This document shows, piece by piece, positions 35,694 through 43,436 of a stretch of DNA of 64,000 nucleotides. The notes beneath the pieces are model-generated. The model was not told the DNA's origin and ran no database searches. It saw nothing but the letters and a program-made list of their open reading frames with translations. Position numbers and translations under genes: made by a program. Source of the stretch: Sediminicoccus rosea (lineage in GTDB: Bacteria; Pseudomonadota; Alphaproteobacteria; Acetobacterales; Acetobacteraceae); the NCBI RefSeq assembly GCF_033547095.1, contig NZ_CP137852.1, positions 3,465,501 through 3,529,500 of the forward strand. The letters are read 5' to 3'. Within the stretch, counting starts at the first letter, position 1, and every line of letters starts with the position of its first letter.

Positions 35694-38590
35694 CCCATGG
35701 CCGCCCCCTTCGCATCGGCATTGCCGTTTGCGGCGTCGTGCTCCTCCTCACACAGGCCCTGGCGGTCGCGGCATTGCTTGATGCCTCTCGCCGCACAGCG
35801 ATGGAGAGCGCGACCGGCTTGACCGAGCGCGCGGGGCACGCCGTCCGCGACGCGATCAACCGAACGCTCTTTCAGGTCGATGCTACACTCGCGAGCCTTC
35901 CCGCCCTGCTCGCGCCTGTCCTGAGCAGCCCCGGGACGGCAGCGAATACGACCGAAAGCCGAGATTTGGAGCGCGTAAACGGGCAACTGCGCCATATCAA
36001 CAGCCAGAACTTTGCCGTCCGTGATCTGTTGCTCGTGGATGGCGCTGGCCGCACCATCGCGGCGGCTCTGCCGGCTTCGCGCCGGCGTCCGCTCCCAGCT
36101 CCGATCGGGCCAGGCTATGTCAGCGCAGGCCTCAGCGCCGGCGGGTTGCTGGTGAGCGAGCCGGTCCGCAATGCGGCCAATGGCGAGTGGTCGGTCTTCT
36201 TCGCACGGCCGCTGCATCTTCCGGGCCTGGGTGACGTGCATGGCGTGGCCGAGGTGCAGGTTCCCATGCTTGCCAACCTGATGGCGCCGGGGATCGAGAC
36301 TCCAGGGCTCCGGGTCTGGCTGGAGCGTGCGGGCGGCACCATTCTCGCGGCCACGGCGCAGAGCCAGGGGCTTCGGCTCGCCCCCAGCACAGGGGAAAGG
36401 ACCACCCCAGCCATCCACGCTTCACGCCTCGATGGGCGCGAGGTGATCGGCACATCATGGCAGACCTTGTACCCGGCACTGCGGCTCTCGACCGAGATGG
36501 AGGTGGACGCTGCACTGGCCGCCTGGCGTGCCAACCGCGACCGCACTGTGATGATTTCGGCCGCGTTCGTGGTGCTGACCATCGCCCTCATGATCGCTCT
36601 GATCGTGTGGCTCGCCCAGCGTGACCGCGCAGAGGCGGATCGCCTTGCCTGGCGGCGGCAGCTGGAGGATGCGCTGGACAGCATGACGGACGGCTTCGTC
36701 ATGTTCGACGCGGAGGACCGGCTGGTCGTCTCCAACCGCAGCTACCGCGACATGTACCGGATCTCCGCTCCCTTCATCCAGCCAGGGGCGCGGTTCGACG
36801 ACATCATTCGCGAAGGCGCCAGGCGCGGCCAATATCCGCAGCTCAAAGGCGAGCCGACCGAGGCCGCGATCGAGGCCTTCCTCCATGATCTGAAGCAGCG
36901 CCGCCGCAGAGGCGAACTGCTGCAATTCGAGCGCCTGCTCCCGGATGGGCGCTGGCTGCTACTGACGGAACGCCCGATGCCCGATGGCGGCATCGTGGGC
37001 ATCCGCACCGACATCACGGAGCTGAAGCGCGCCATGGCGGAGCTCAGCGTTGCGCGCGACATGGCGCAGGGCGCTTCGGCGGCCAAGGGCATGTTCCTCG
37101 CCCGCATGTCGCATGAGCTGCGCACACCGCTGAATGCCGTGCTGGGCTTCGCGGAGTTGCTGCTGCAGAACAGCGATCTCGGTACAGGCCAGCGCGAGCA
37201 GTTGGGCCTTGTCTACAACGCGGCCGCGCATCTGCGGGACGTGGTGAACACGCTGCTCGATCTCTCCAAGGCGGAAGCACGGAGCCTGGACATGAAGCCC
37301 CGCGCTACAGCGCTGCGTCCGCTTGCCGAGGTGTGCGCGGCCCTCGTGGCGCCCGAGGTGGAGCGCCGTCGCATCGCCCTCGCGCTCGACGTGGACGCCG
37401 CCCTTCCCGCAACCGTGCTTGTGGACCCGCTATGCCTTCGCCAGATCCTCCTGAACCTGCTGTCGAACGCTGTGAAGTTCACGCCGGCTGCCGGGCGCGT
37501 GGTCATGCGGCTGAGCCAGATCCGGCCCGGCTGGGTCCGGATCGAGGTGGAGGATTCGGGCACCGGCATCCCAGAGGAAAAGCGGAGCCTCTTGTTCCGC
37601 GACTTCAGCCAGATCGGTGCGCCGGTCGAGCCGGGCGCACCCTCCACCGGGCTCGGCCTCGCCATTTCGGCACAGCTCGTGGCCGCCATGGACGGGCGGA
37701 TCGGCTGTGACTCCGCTCCCGTCCGCGGCGCACTGTTCTGGGTCGAGCTGCCGGTGCCGGCGGTCAGTGAACCCGAGATTGCCGACGCAGCGCTCGCATC
37801 CGAACCATCTCCCGCGGCCGAGCCCGAGGCCACGCGCCAGCTGCGCCTGTTGGTGGCCGACGATATCCTGGTGAACCGCAGCCTGGCGCGCGTGATGCTG
37901 GAAAAAGCGGGCCATGTCGTGGACCTGGTGGCCGACGGCATGGCGGCGGTGGAGGCGGTCCAGCGCACGCAGTACGACGTGGTGCTGATGGACGTGCAGA
38001 TGCCGGGGATGGACGGGCTGGAAGCGACCCGCCGCATCCGCGCTCTGGAGGGTCCGGCCGCCCATGTCGTCATCATCGCGCTCAGTGCCTCGGCCATGAT
38101 CGACCAGGTCGAGGCCTGCCTGGAAGCAGGCATGGACGGGCACCTGGCCAAGCCGATCAACCGCGCCCAGCTGCTGGACAAGTTGGCCGAAGTGACACGC
38201 CGGCGAGGAGAAGCGTCGGCTGGCCCGGCCGACGGGCTGGCCCATGGTGCTGCAAGGCTTCGCGAGCGCATGGGCGCAGCGGCCGAGCCAATCATCCGCG
38301 GCTTCATGCAGGAGGTGCGGACCGGGCTGAACCTGCTGCCAGGACACGCCGCACGCGGGGACATGACCAGCCTCGCGGCCGCAGCCCGGCGACTTGCGCC
38401 TGTGCTGCGCGAACTCGATGCCGCTTCGGCGGCAGAGGCGACGACACGCCTCGAGCATGTGGCCGTGACCGGCGGCGAGGTTTCACGCGAATTCACCGCC
38501 TGGCAGAGGGCCACGGCAGCGCTCGAACGCGAACTCCATGAGGCGGATCCCTCGGTCACGGAGGAAAGGCATGCGCACGAGCGAGGGTGA
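35690..38590 (+). CDS. Hybrid histidine kinase with degenerate HPt-like end
   Basis: 966 residues, start coupled to the binding protein (ATGA). TM1 about 9-29; periplasmic double-Cache-like sensor (about 30-283); TM2 about 284-309; PAS-like domain (LEDALDSMTDGFVMFDAEDRL); HisKA with His475 (MSHELRTPLN); ATPase with N box (LLNLLSNAVKFT) and DSGTGI; receiver domain with Asp768 (LMDVQMPGMDG); C-terminal helical domain about 860-966 laid out like an HPt. In the HPt His motif (A-H-x-L-K-G) the sequence reads A-R-R-L-A-P, placing Arg900 where the phospho-His belongs. The kinase and receiver look active, but an onward phosphorelay through its own HPt does not. Its likely partner is the next gene. 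Confidence 0.9.
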   Translation: MTHGRPLRIGIAVCGVVLLLTQALAVAALLDASRRTAMESATGLTERAGHAVRDAINRTLFQVDATLASLPALLAPVLSSPGTAANTTESRDLERVNGQLRHINSQNFAVRDLLLVDGAGRTIAAALPASRRRPLPAPIGPGYVSAGLSAGGLLVSEPVRNAANGEWSVFFARPLHLPGLGDVHGVAEVQVPMLANLMAPGIETPGLRVWLERAGGTILAATAQSQGLRLAPSTGERTTPAIHASRLDGREVIGTSWQTLYPALRLSTEMEVDAALAAWRANRDRTVMISAAFVVLTIALMIALIVWLAQRDRAEADRLAWRRQLEDALDSMTDGFVMFDAEDRLVVSNRSYRDMYRISAPFIQPGARFDDIIREGARRGQYPQLKGEPTEAAIEAFLHDLKQRRRRGELLQFERLLPDGRWLLLTERPMPDGGIVGIRTDITELKRAMAELSVARDMAQGASAAKGMFLARMSHELRTPLNAVLGFAELLLQNSDLGTGQREQLGLVYNAAAHLRDVVNTLLDLSKAEARSLDMKPRATALRPLAEVCAALVAPEVERRRIALALDVDAALPATVLVDPLCLRQILLNLLSNAVKFTPAAGRVVMRLSQIRPGWVRIEVEDSGTGIPEEKRSLLFRDFSQIGAPVEPGAPSTGLGLAISAQLVAAMDGRIGCDSAPVRGALFWVELPVPAVSEPEIADAALASEPSPAAEPEATRQLRLLVADDILVNRSLARVMLEKAGHVVDLVADGMAAVEAVQRTQYDVVLMDVQMPGMDGLEATRRIRALEGPAAHVVIIALSASAMIDQVEACLEAGMDGHLAKPINRAQLLDKLAEVTRRRGEASAGPADGLAHGAARLRERMGAAAEPIIRGFMQEVRTGLNLLPGHAARGDMTSLAAAARRLAPVLRELDAASAAEATTRLEHVAVTGGEVSREFTAWQRATAALERELHEADPSVTEERHAHERG

Positions 38591-39410
38591 CGCCATGCCT
38601 TCCATGGCCAACCGGCCCGAGGCGGCGCCATCCCTCCATGAGCCTATCCAGGCACGCGGGGGCCGGGCCTCGCTGATGGGCGCAAAGACGACCCGGGTCA
38701 GCCGGCGCGAGGCCGGCGCACCGCCCGCGCCGCTCGCGGAGCGGATCCTGCTGCTGGATCGGGACACCGAGCATCTGCGCCGGCTCACGCAGTACCTCAC
38801 CGGCCACGGCTACCGCGTGAGTTCCATTCAGGATCCGGCTGAACTGCCTGTTCGGCTGCAGCTTGAGGCCCCGGACCTGATCCTGCTGGAGCAGCACCTG
38901 GGCGACGTGACCGGAACCGAGGTCCTGAGCCGCATTCGCGCCGTGTCCGGCGTTCCCGTGATCATCCTGACCGCCATGTCCGATCCAGTGGACCGGATCA
39001 TCAACTTGGAGATGGGGGCCGATGACCAGGTCCACAAATCCGTCCCGCAGCGCGAGATCATGGCCCGCATGCGCGCCGTGCTGCGCCGCATGCGTCCCGC
39101 CGCGGAGCTGCCCCGATACACCTGGGCGCTGTCAGAAACCCGGCGGGACGTGATCCGCACGGATGGCACCCCCTGCGGCCTCACCACGGCAGAGTTCGGG
39201 GTGCTCCAGGAACTGGCGAACGCGGGAGGCACAGCTGTCAGCCGCGCAGACCTCTGCCACCGCGTTTTCGGGCGGCCGCTGCATCCGGGAGATCGGGCGG
39301 TGGACACGGTCATCTGCAAGCTGCGGCAGAAGCTCGGTTCTGGCGTCATCGTGACGGTTCGGCCGGCAGGCTACGCCTTTGCAGGATTCCCCACCGCCGC
39401 CCCCGGCTGA
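38571..39410 (+). CDS. OmpR-family regulator with Glu in place of phospho-Asp
   Basis: 279 residues from the ATG at 38571, preferred for the strong GGAGG 6 bases upstream; it overlaps the kinase end by 20 bases. A poorly ordered N-terminal tail of about 55 residues precedes a receiver-like domain (ILLLDRDTEHLRRL). At the phospho-acceptor position the strand reads LILLEQHLG, so Asp is replaced by Glu107, while the switch Thr (ILTAMS) and a Lys (VHKSV, without the usual Pro) remain. The winged helix (LTTAEFGVLQELAN to VTVRPAGYAFAG) is intact. Asp-to-Glu often mimics phosphorylation, so it may bind DNA constitutively or respond by another route. Target candidates are its own operon and the cellulase gene. 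Confidence 0.88.
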   Translation: MRTSEGDAMPSMANRPEAAPSLHEPIQARGGRASLMGAKTTRVSRREAGAPPAPLAERILLLDRDTEHLRRLTQYLTGHGYRVSSIQDPAELPVRLQLEAPDLILLEQHLGDVTGTEVLSRIRAVSGVPVIILTAMSDPVDRIINLEMGADDQVHKSVPQREIMARMRAVLRRMRPAAELPRYTWALSETRRDVIRTDGTPCGLTTAEFGVLQELANAGGTAVSRADLCHRVFGRPLHPGDRAVDTVICKLRQKLGSGVIVTVRPAGYAFAGFPTAAPG

Positions 39411-39489
39411 CCGCGGGTGGACGACGCGCGCATCAACACAACTCAACCATTCTCCACGTCATTGCGATGACGATTACAACTATAGGTTG

Positions 39490-39506
39490 TTAACGCTAAA
39501 TTAACG
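39490..39506 (+). promoter_or_regulatory. TTAACG direct repeat before cellulase gene
   Basis: TTAACG at 39490-39495 and again at 39501-39506, an exact 11-base period, 20 bases before the cellulase start in an AT-rich promoter. The geometry matches tandem OmpR-family sites and resembles the element at 34518-34543. Confidence 0.42.
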
Positions 39507-39525
39507 CCTTGCCGGAACAACCTGC

Positions 39526-40587
39526 ATGCCCGCTTTCCTCAGCCGACGTGCCGTCCTTTCCATGCCAGCCATCTGTCTGGGGGGCTTTGCGCACGAACCC
39601 CAGGCGGCGCCAACGCCATGGGGTCACTTCAAGCAACGGTTTGTTGCTCCCTCCGGACGGGTCGTGGATAACGGCAATGCGGGAATTTCCCATTCCGAGG
39701 GCCAGGCCTGGGGAATGCTGCTCGCCACCATCCATGACGACAGGCCCACCTTCGAGCGCATCTTTCGCTGGACCCGAGCCAATCTCGCCATCCGCGGGGA
39801 CCGCCTCCTGGCTTGGCGCTTCCGCCCGGTGGGCGGGGTGGATGACATCAACTCTGCAACAGATGCGGACATCTTTCACGCCTGGGCCTTGCTGCGCGCG
39901 GAGGAACGCTGGCCAGGCGAGGGCTATCGCGCCATGGCACTTGCGATCGCTCAGGACATCATCCGCGTCTCCTGCCGGCAGATCGACGGCCGGGTCGTCC
40001 TCATGCCAGGGGCCTGGGGCTTCGACCATGGCAACCACCTGGTCCTGAACCCCTCCTACTACGTCTTCCCCGCGTTGGAGGCCCTGGCCGCCGCCCACCC
40101 GCATCCGGCATGGCCGGCCCTGATCGCCGAGGGCGAGCGCCTGATGCTCGAAGCACGCCATGGTCGGTGGTCACTCCCGGCCGACTGGGTGGTACTGCGG
40201 CGTCGTGGCGGGGCCGTCGAGCCTGAGCCAGTCCGCGGCGACCGCTTTGGCGATGACGCGGTCCGGCTGCCCATCTACCTCGTCTGGTCGGGCCGCTGGC
40301 GGTCACCGCTGGTGCAACGCGTCGGCGCCTTCTGGGAGGATGCTGCCCACCCATACCAGCCTGCCTGGGTGACATTGAGCGACAATCGCATCGCGCCCTA
40401 TTCGGCCAACCTCGGGCATGCCGCCATCCGCCGGCTGGTCCAGCCGGGCGGTGCCGTGGGGCAAGCCGTCGCTGGCGCCGCAAACGACCAAGGCTATTAC
40501 AGCAGCAGCCTGGCCTTGCTGGCCGCCGCCGCAGCGGCGGAGGCGCCCGGCCGTGGCAGCGCGCGCCTCGCCGCGCTGCGCCCGTGA
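39526..40587 (+). CDS. bcsZ: GH8 endoglucanase (BcsZ-like)
   Basis: 353 residues. Export signal with a Tat-like SRRAVL start. The GH8 (alpha/alpha)6 barrel is marked by the catalytic acid Glu58 in SHSEGQAWGM and the DDINSATDADIFHAWAL motif (106-122), with AWGFDHGNHLVLNPSYY and a later Asp-bearing RFGDDAVRLPIYL. BcsZ normally trims cellulose during export and lies inside the bcs operon; here no bcsA, bcsB or bcsC is nearby. Instead it follows the atypical response regulator by 115 bases on the same strand. It may modulate cellulose or another beta-glucan matrix under control of the upstream sensory genes. Confidence 0.9.
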   Translation: MPAFLSRRAVLSMPAICLGGFAHEPQAAPTPWGHFKQRFVAPSGRVVDNGNAGISHSEGQAWGMLLATIHDDRPTFERIFRWTRANLAIRGDRLLAWRFRPVGGVDDINSATDADIFHAWALLRAEERWPGEGYRAMALAIAQDIIRVSCRQIDGRVVLMPGAWGFDHGNHLVLNPSYYVFPALEALAAAHPHPAWPALIAEGERLMLEARHGRWSLPADWVVLRRRGGAVEPEPVRGDRFGDDAVRLPIYLVWSGRWRSPLVQRVGAFWEDAAHPYQPAWVTLSDNRIAPYSANLGHAAIRRLVQPGGAVGQAVAGAANDQGYYSSSLALLAAAAAAEAPGRGSARLAALRP

Positions 40588-40657
40588 GACAGGGGAACAG
40601 CGCAGCAGCCTGGCCCCACGAACGCCACCGAGCCAGACCGCTGAAGCCGATACGGCG

Positions 40658-41653
40658 TCAACCTTCCTCGAAGCGCAGGTTCCGCGCGCGGATCACGGCG
40701 CTCCACTTCGCACCTTCTGCGGCCACGATCTGCTGCGCTCGCTCGGCGCTCGTGCCCTCGGCTAGGAAGCCGAACTCCTGGATGCGCGCCTGCACATCGG
40801 GCTGCCCCAGCGCGTGCAGCGCCACCTGGTTGAGGCGCCGCACCGCAGGATCGGGCGTCCGGGCCGGTACCCACCAGCTCACAAAGCTATAGGCCTCGAA
40901 ACCCGGCAGGATCGTCTCGCCCAGCGTCGGCACCTCGGAAATGGCCGGCACACGGCGGCTCGTCGTGACCGCCAGCGCGCGCAGCCCCCCCTGCCGAATC
41001 TGCCCCAGCGCTGCGGCGAGGTCGGCGAACATGAAGTCCACCGTGCCAGCGCGGATGTCGGTCAGCGCCGGCGCCGTGCCGCGATACGGCACATGCGTAA
41101 CTTGCGCGCCGCTGAGGTTGGCATAGAGCTCGGCCGCCATCTGGTGGGGCGTGCCGATCCCAGCCGTGGCATAGGTGAAGCGGCCCGGACTGGCGCGCAG
41201 CGCGCGGTCCCACTCAGCCACGTTCTGCGCCGGGAAATTCTCCCGCACAACGAGCACGAGCGGCGTGACGGTGAGGATCGAGACCGGTCGGAAATCCTCA
41301 ATCCGGTATCCGGGCTCGCGCGACATGAAAGGTGCCAGCACCGCCGAGATGGCGGCCAGAAAGACCGCATGCCCATCGGCCGGTTGTTGCGCCGCGTAGC
41401 GGGCACCCACCATGCCACCGGCGCCAGGGCGGTTTTCCACCACCATGGGCTGGCCCAGCATCTGCTGTACATGTGGCGCCATGGCGCGCGCCAGGATGTC
41501 AGGGCTACCACCGGGGGCGAAGGGATTGATCAGTCGAACCGGCTGGCTGGGCGCCCACTCCCCTCCCCCCGCTTGGGTAGCGCCCTGGGCCAAGGCCGGG
41601 CCGGCCAGAAGGGTTGGCGCGAGCAGGGCGACGCGGCGGGTGATGGGGTGCAT
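40658..41653 (-). CDS. TTT substrate-binding protein (Bug/TctC family)
   Basis: 331 residues from the ATG at 41653 with GGAG 7 bases upstream. Signal peptide MHPITRRVALLAPTLLAGPA then ALAQ. Typical segments: SQPVRLINPFAPGGSPDILARAMA, VVENRPGAGGMVGARYAAQQPADGHAV, HVPYRGTAPALTDIRAGTVDFMF and ISEVPTLGETILPGFEA. It diverges from the hydantoinase operon and is convergent with the cellulase gene. It likely binds the acid or cyclic imide used by that operon. No permease genes adjoin it. Confidence 0.92.
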   Translation of the reverse strand: MHPITRRVALLAPTLLAGPALAQGATQAGGGEWAPSQPVRLINPFAPGGSPDILARAMAPHVQQMLGQPMVVENRPGAGGMVGARYAAQQPADGHAVFLAAISAVLAPFMSREPGYRIEDFRPVSILTVTPLVLVVRENFPAQNVAEWDRALRASPGRFTYATAGIGTPHQMAAELYANLSGAQVTHVPYRGTAPALTDIRAGTVDFMFADLAAALGQIRQGGLRALAVTTSRRVPAISEVPTLGETILPGFEAYSFVSWWVPARTPDPAVRRLNQVALHALGQPDVQARIQEFGFLAEGTSAERAQQIVAAEGAKWSAVIRARNLRFEEG

Positions 41654-41789
41654 CAATGGACTCCATGTCATCTCGCTGGTGCTACTGGAGCGAAGTTCCA
41701 CGCAATGCAAGCAAGGTTTTCCGGGGGCTTGCACCACGCGGCGGGTCATGACAGTCCCGCCATATGAAACCGCAAGATCCCCGCGCCCG

Positions 41790-43436
41790 ATGACGCCGCC
41801 CGATCCCGTGACGCTTGCCATCCTCAAGGGGCGCCTCGAACAGATCGCCGACGAGATGGACGCGACGCTCTATCGCAGCGCCTTCAACCCCATCATCGCC
41901 GAGGCGCGCGACGCATGTCATGGAATTTATCACCCTACCAACGGCGACACGCTGGTGCAGGGCACGCAGGGCCTGCCGATCTTCGTCGGCGCCATGTCCT
42001 TCGCCGTGCGCGCCGTGATCGATAAGGTCGCGCGCGAAGGCGGCCTCGATGCGGGCGACACCTTCCTCTTCAACGATCCCTATGCCGGCGGCACGCATCT
42101 GAACGATTTCCGCCTCGTGCGGCCCGTCTTCCATGAAGGGCAGCTTTTCTGCTGGCTCGCCAGCGTCGGCCACTGGCTCGACATCGGCGGCAATGTGCCC
42201 GGCAACTTCAACGCACGCGCCACGGAGAGCCATCAGGAGGGCGTGCGCATCCCGCCCGTGAAGCTGATCCGCGCCGGCCGGCTCGACCAGGACATTCTCG
42301 ACATCCTCGCCGCCAATTCGCGCGTGCCGCAATCCAATTGGGGTGACCTAAACGGTCAGCTCAACGCGCTCGACCTCGGGCAGCGCAGGCTCGATTCGCT
42401 GCTCGGCGAATATGGTGCCGCGGTGCTGGAGGGCGCATGGTCGGCCTTGCTTGACCGCGCCGAGGCGCTGATGCGTGCCGAGATCAAGGCGCTGCCGGAC
42501 GGATCCTATGCCTTCGAGGATTTCCTCGACAATGATGGCATCAGCGACGTGGCCCTCCGCATCGCGCTCGACATGACAGTGGAGGGAGATGCCCTGCATC
42601 TGGATTTCTCGCGCAGCTCGGACGCCTGCGCGGGCCCGCTCAACATTGCGCGTGCCACCGCCATCGCCTGCTGCTATGTGGCGCTCAAGCACGCCTTCCC
42701 CGAGGTACCGGCCAATGCAGGCGTGCTGCGCGGGGTACGTTTCACCTTGCCCGGGAGCTCCCTGCTCAGCGCCGAGGCGCCGCGGCCAGTCGGCGGCTAT
42801 ACCGAGACCATCCTGCGGGTGATCGGCGTCGTCTTCGGTGCGCTGGCCCAGGCCGATCCGTCGCGCGCGACGGCGGCACCCTTCGGCACGATCAACGCGC
42901 TCTCGATGGCCGGCACGCGCGGCAATGGCTCGCGCTTCGTGCTCTTTTCTTTCTTCGGCGGCGGGCTCGGCGGCAATCCGGAGGGAGACGGTTTGACGCA
43001 CGCCAACAACCCCATCAGCACCGCAACCATGCCGCCCGCCGAAATCCTGGAGGCCGCGCATCCGGTGATGTTCACGCAATGGGCGCTGCGCCCGGACAGC
43101 GCGGGCGCCGGCCGGCATCGCGGCGGCCTTGGCGCGATCTACGAGATCGAAACCCTGGCTTCCGGCACGACGGAGGTCTTCCTCCTGGGCGAGCGTGGCC
43201 GCTTTGCGCCCTTCGGCGTCGAAGGCGGTGGCCCAGCCGCGCTGAACCGCTTCAGCTGGACCGAGGATGGCACGACCTGGCACACGCCGCCCCTCGCCAG
43301 CAAGATCGTCGGCGTCACACTGCCGAGCGGTGGTCGGGTCCGCCTTGAGACGCCCGGCGGCGGCGGCTGGGGGGACCCGAGCGAACGCGATCCCGAAGCC
43401 CGTGCGCAAGACCTTCGCCAGGGTTATGTGGCATGA
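41790..43436 (+). CDS. hyuB: Hydantoinase B/oxoprolinase B subunit
   Basis: 548 residues from the ATG at 41790; no strong ribosome site is visible. Family hallmarks: DPVTLAILKGRLEQIADEMDATLYRSAFNPII start, FLFNDPYAGGTHLNDFRLV, VGHWLDIGGNVPGNF, and a Gly-rich C terminus (GGRVRLETPGGGGWGDP). With HyuA it forms an ATP-dependent amidohydrolase opening cyclic amides such as hydantoins or 5-oxoproline, or acts as an acetone-carboxylase-like enzyme. Overlaps hyuA by four bases (ATGA). First gene of a four-gene operon. Confidence 0.92.
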   Translation: MTPPDPVTLAILKGRLEQIADEMDATLYRSAFNPIIAEARDACHGIYHPTNGDTLVQGTQGLPIFVGAMSFAVRAVIDKVAREGGLDAGDTFLFNDPYAGGTHLNDFRLVRPVFHEGQLFCWLASVGHWLDIGGNVPGNFNARATESHQEGVRIPPVKLIRAGRLDQDILDILAANSRVPQSNWGDLNGQLNALDLGQRRLDSLLGEYGAAVLEGAWSALLDRAEALMRAEIKALPDGSYAFEDFLDNDGISDVALRIALDMTVEGDALHLDFSRSSDACAGPLNIARATAIACCYVALKHAFPEVPANAGVLRGVRFTLPGSSLLSAEAPRPVGGYTETILRVIGVVFGALAQADPSRATAAPFGTINALSMAGTRGNGSRFVLFSFFGGGLGGNPEGDGLTHANNPISTATMPPAEILEAAHPVMFTQWALRPDSAGAGRHRGGLGAIYEIETLASGTTEVFLLGERGRFAPFGVEGGGPAALNRFSWTEDGTTWHTPPLASKIVGVTLPSGGRVRLETPGGGGWGDPSERDPEARAQDLRQGYVA

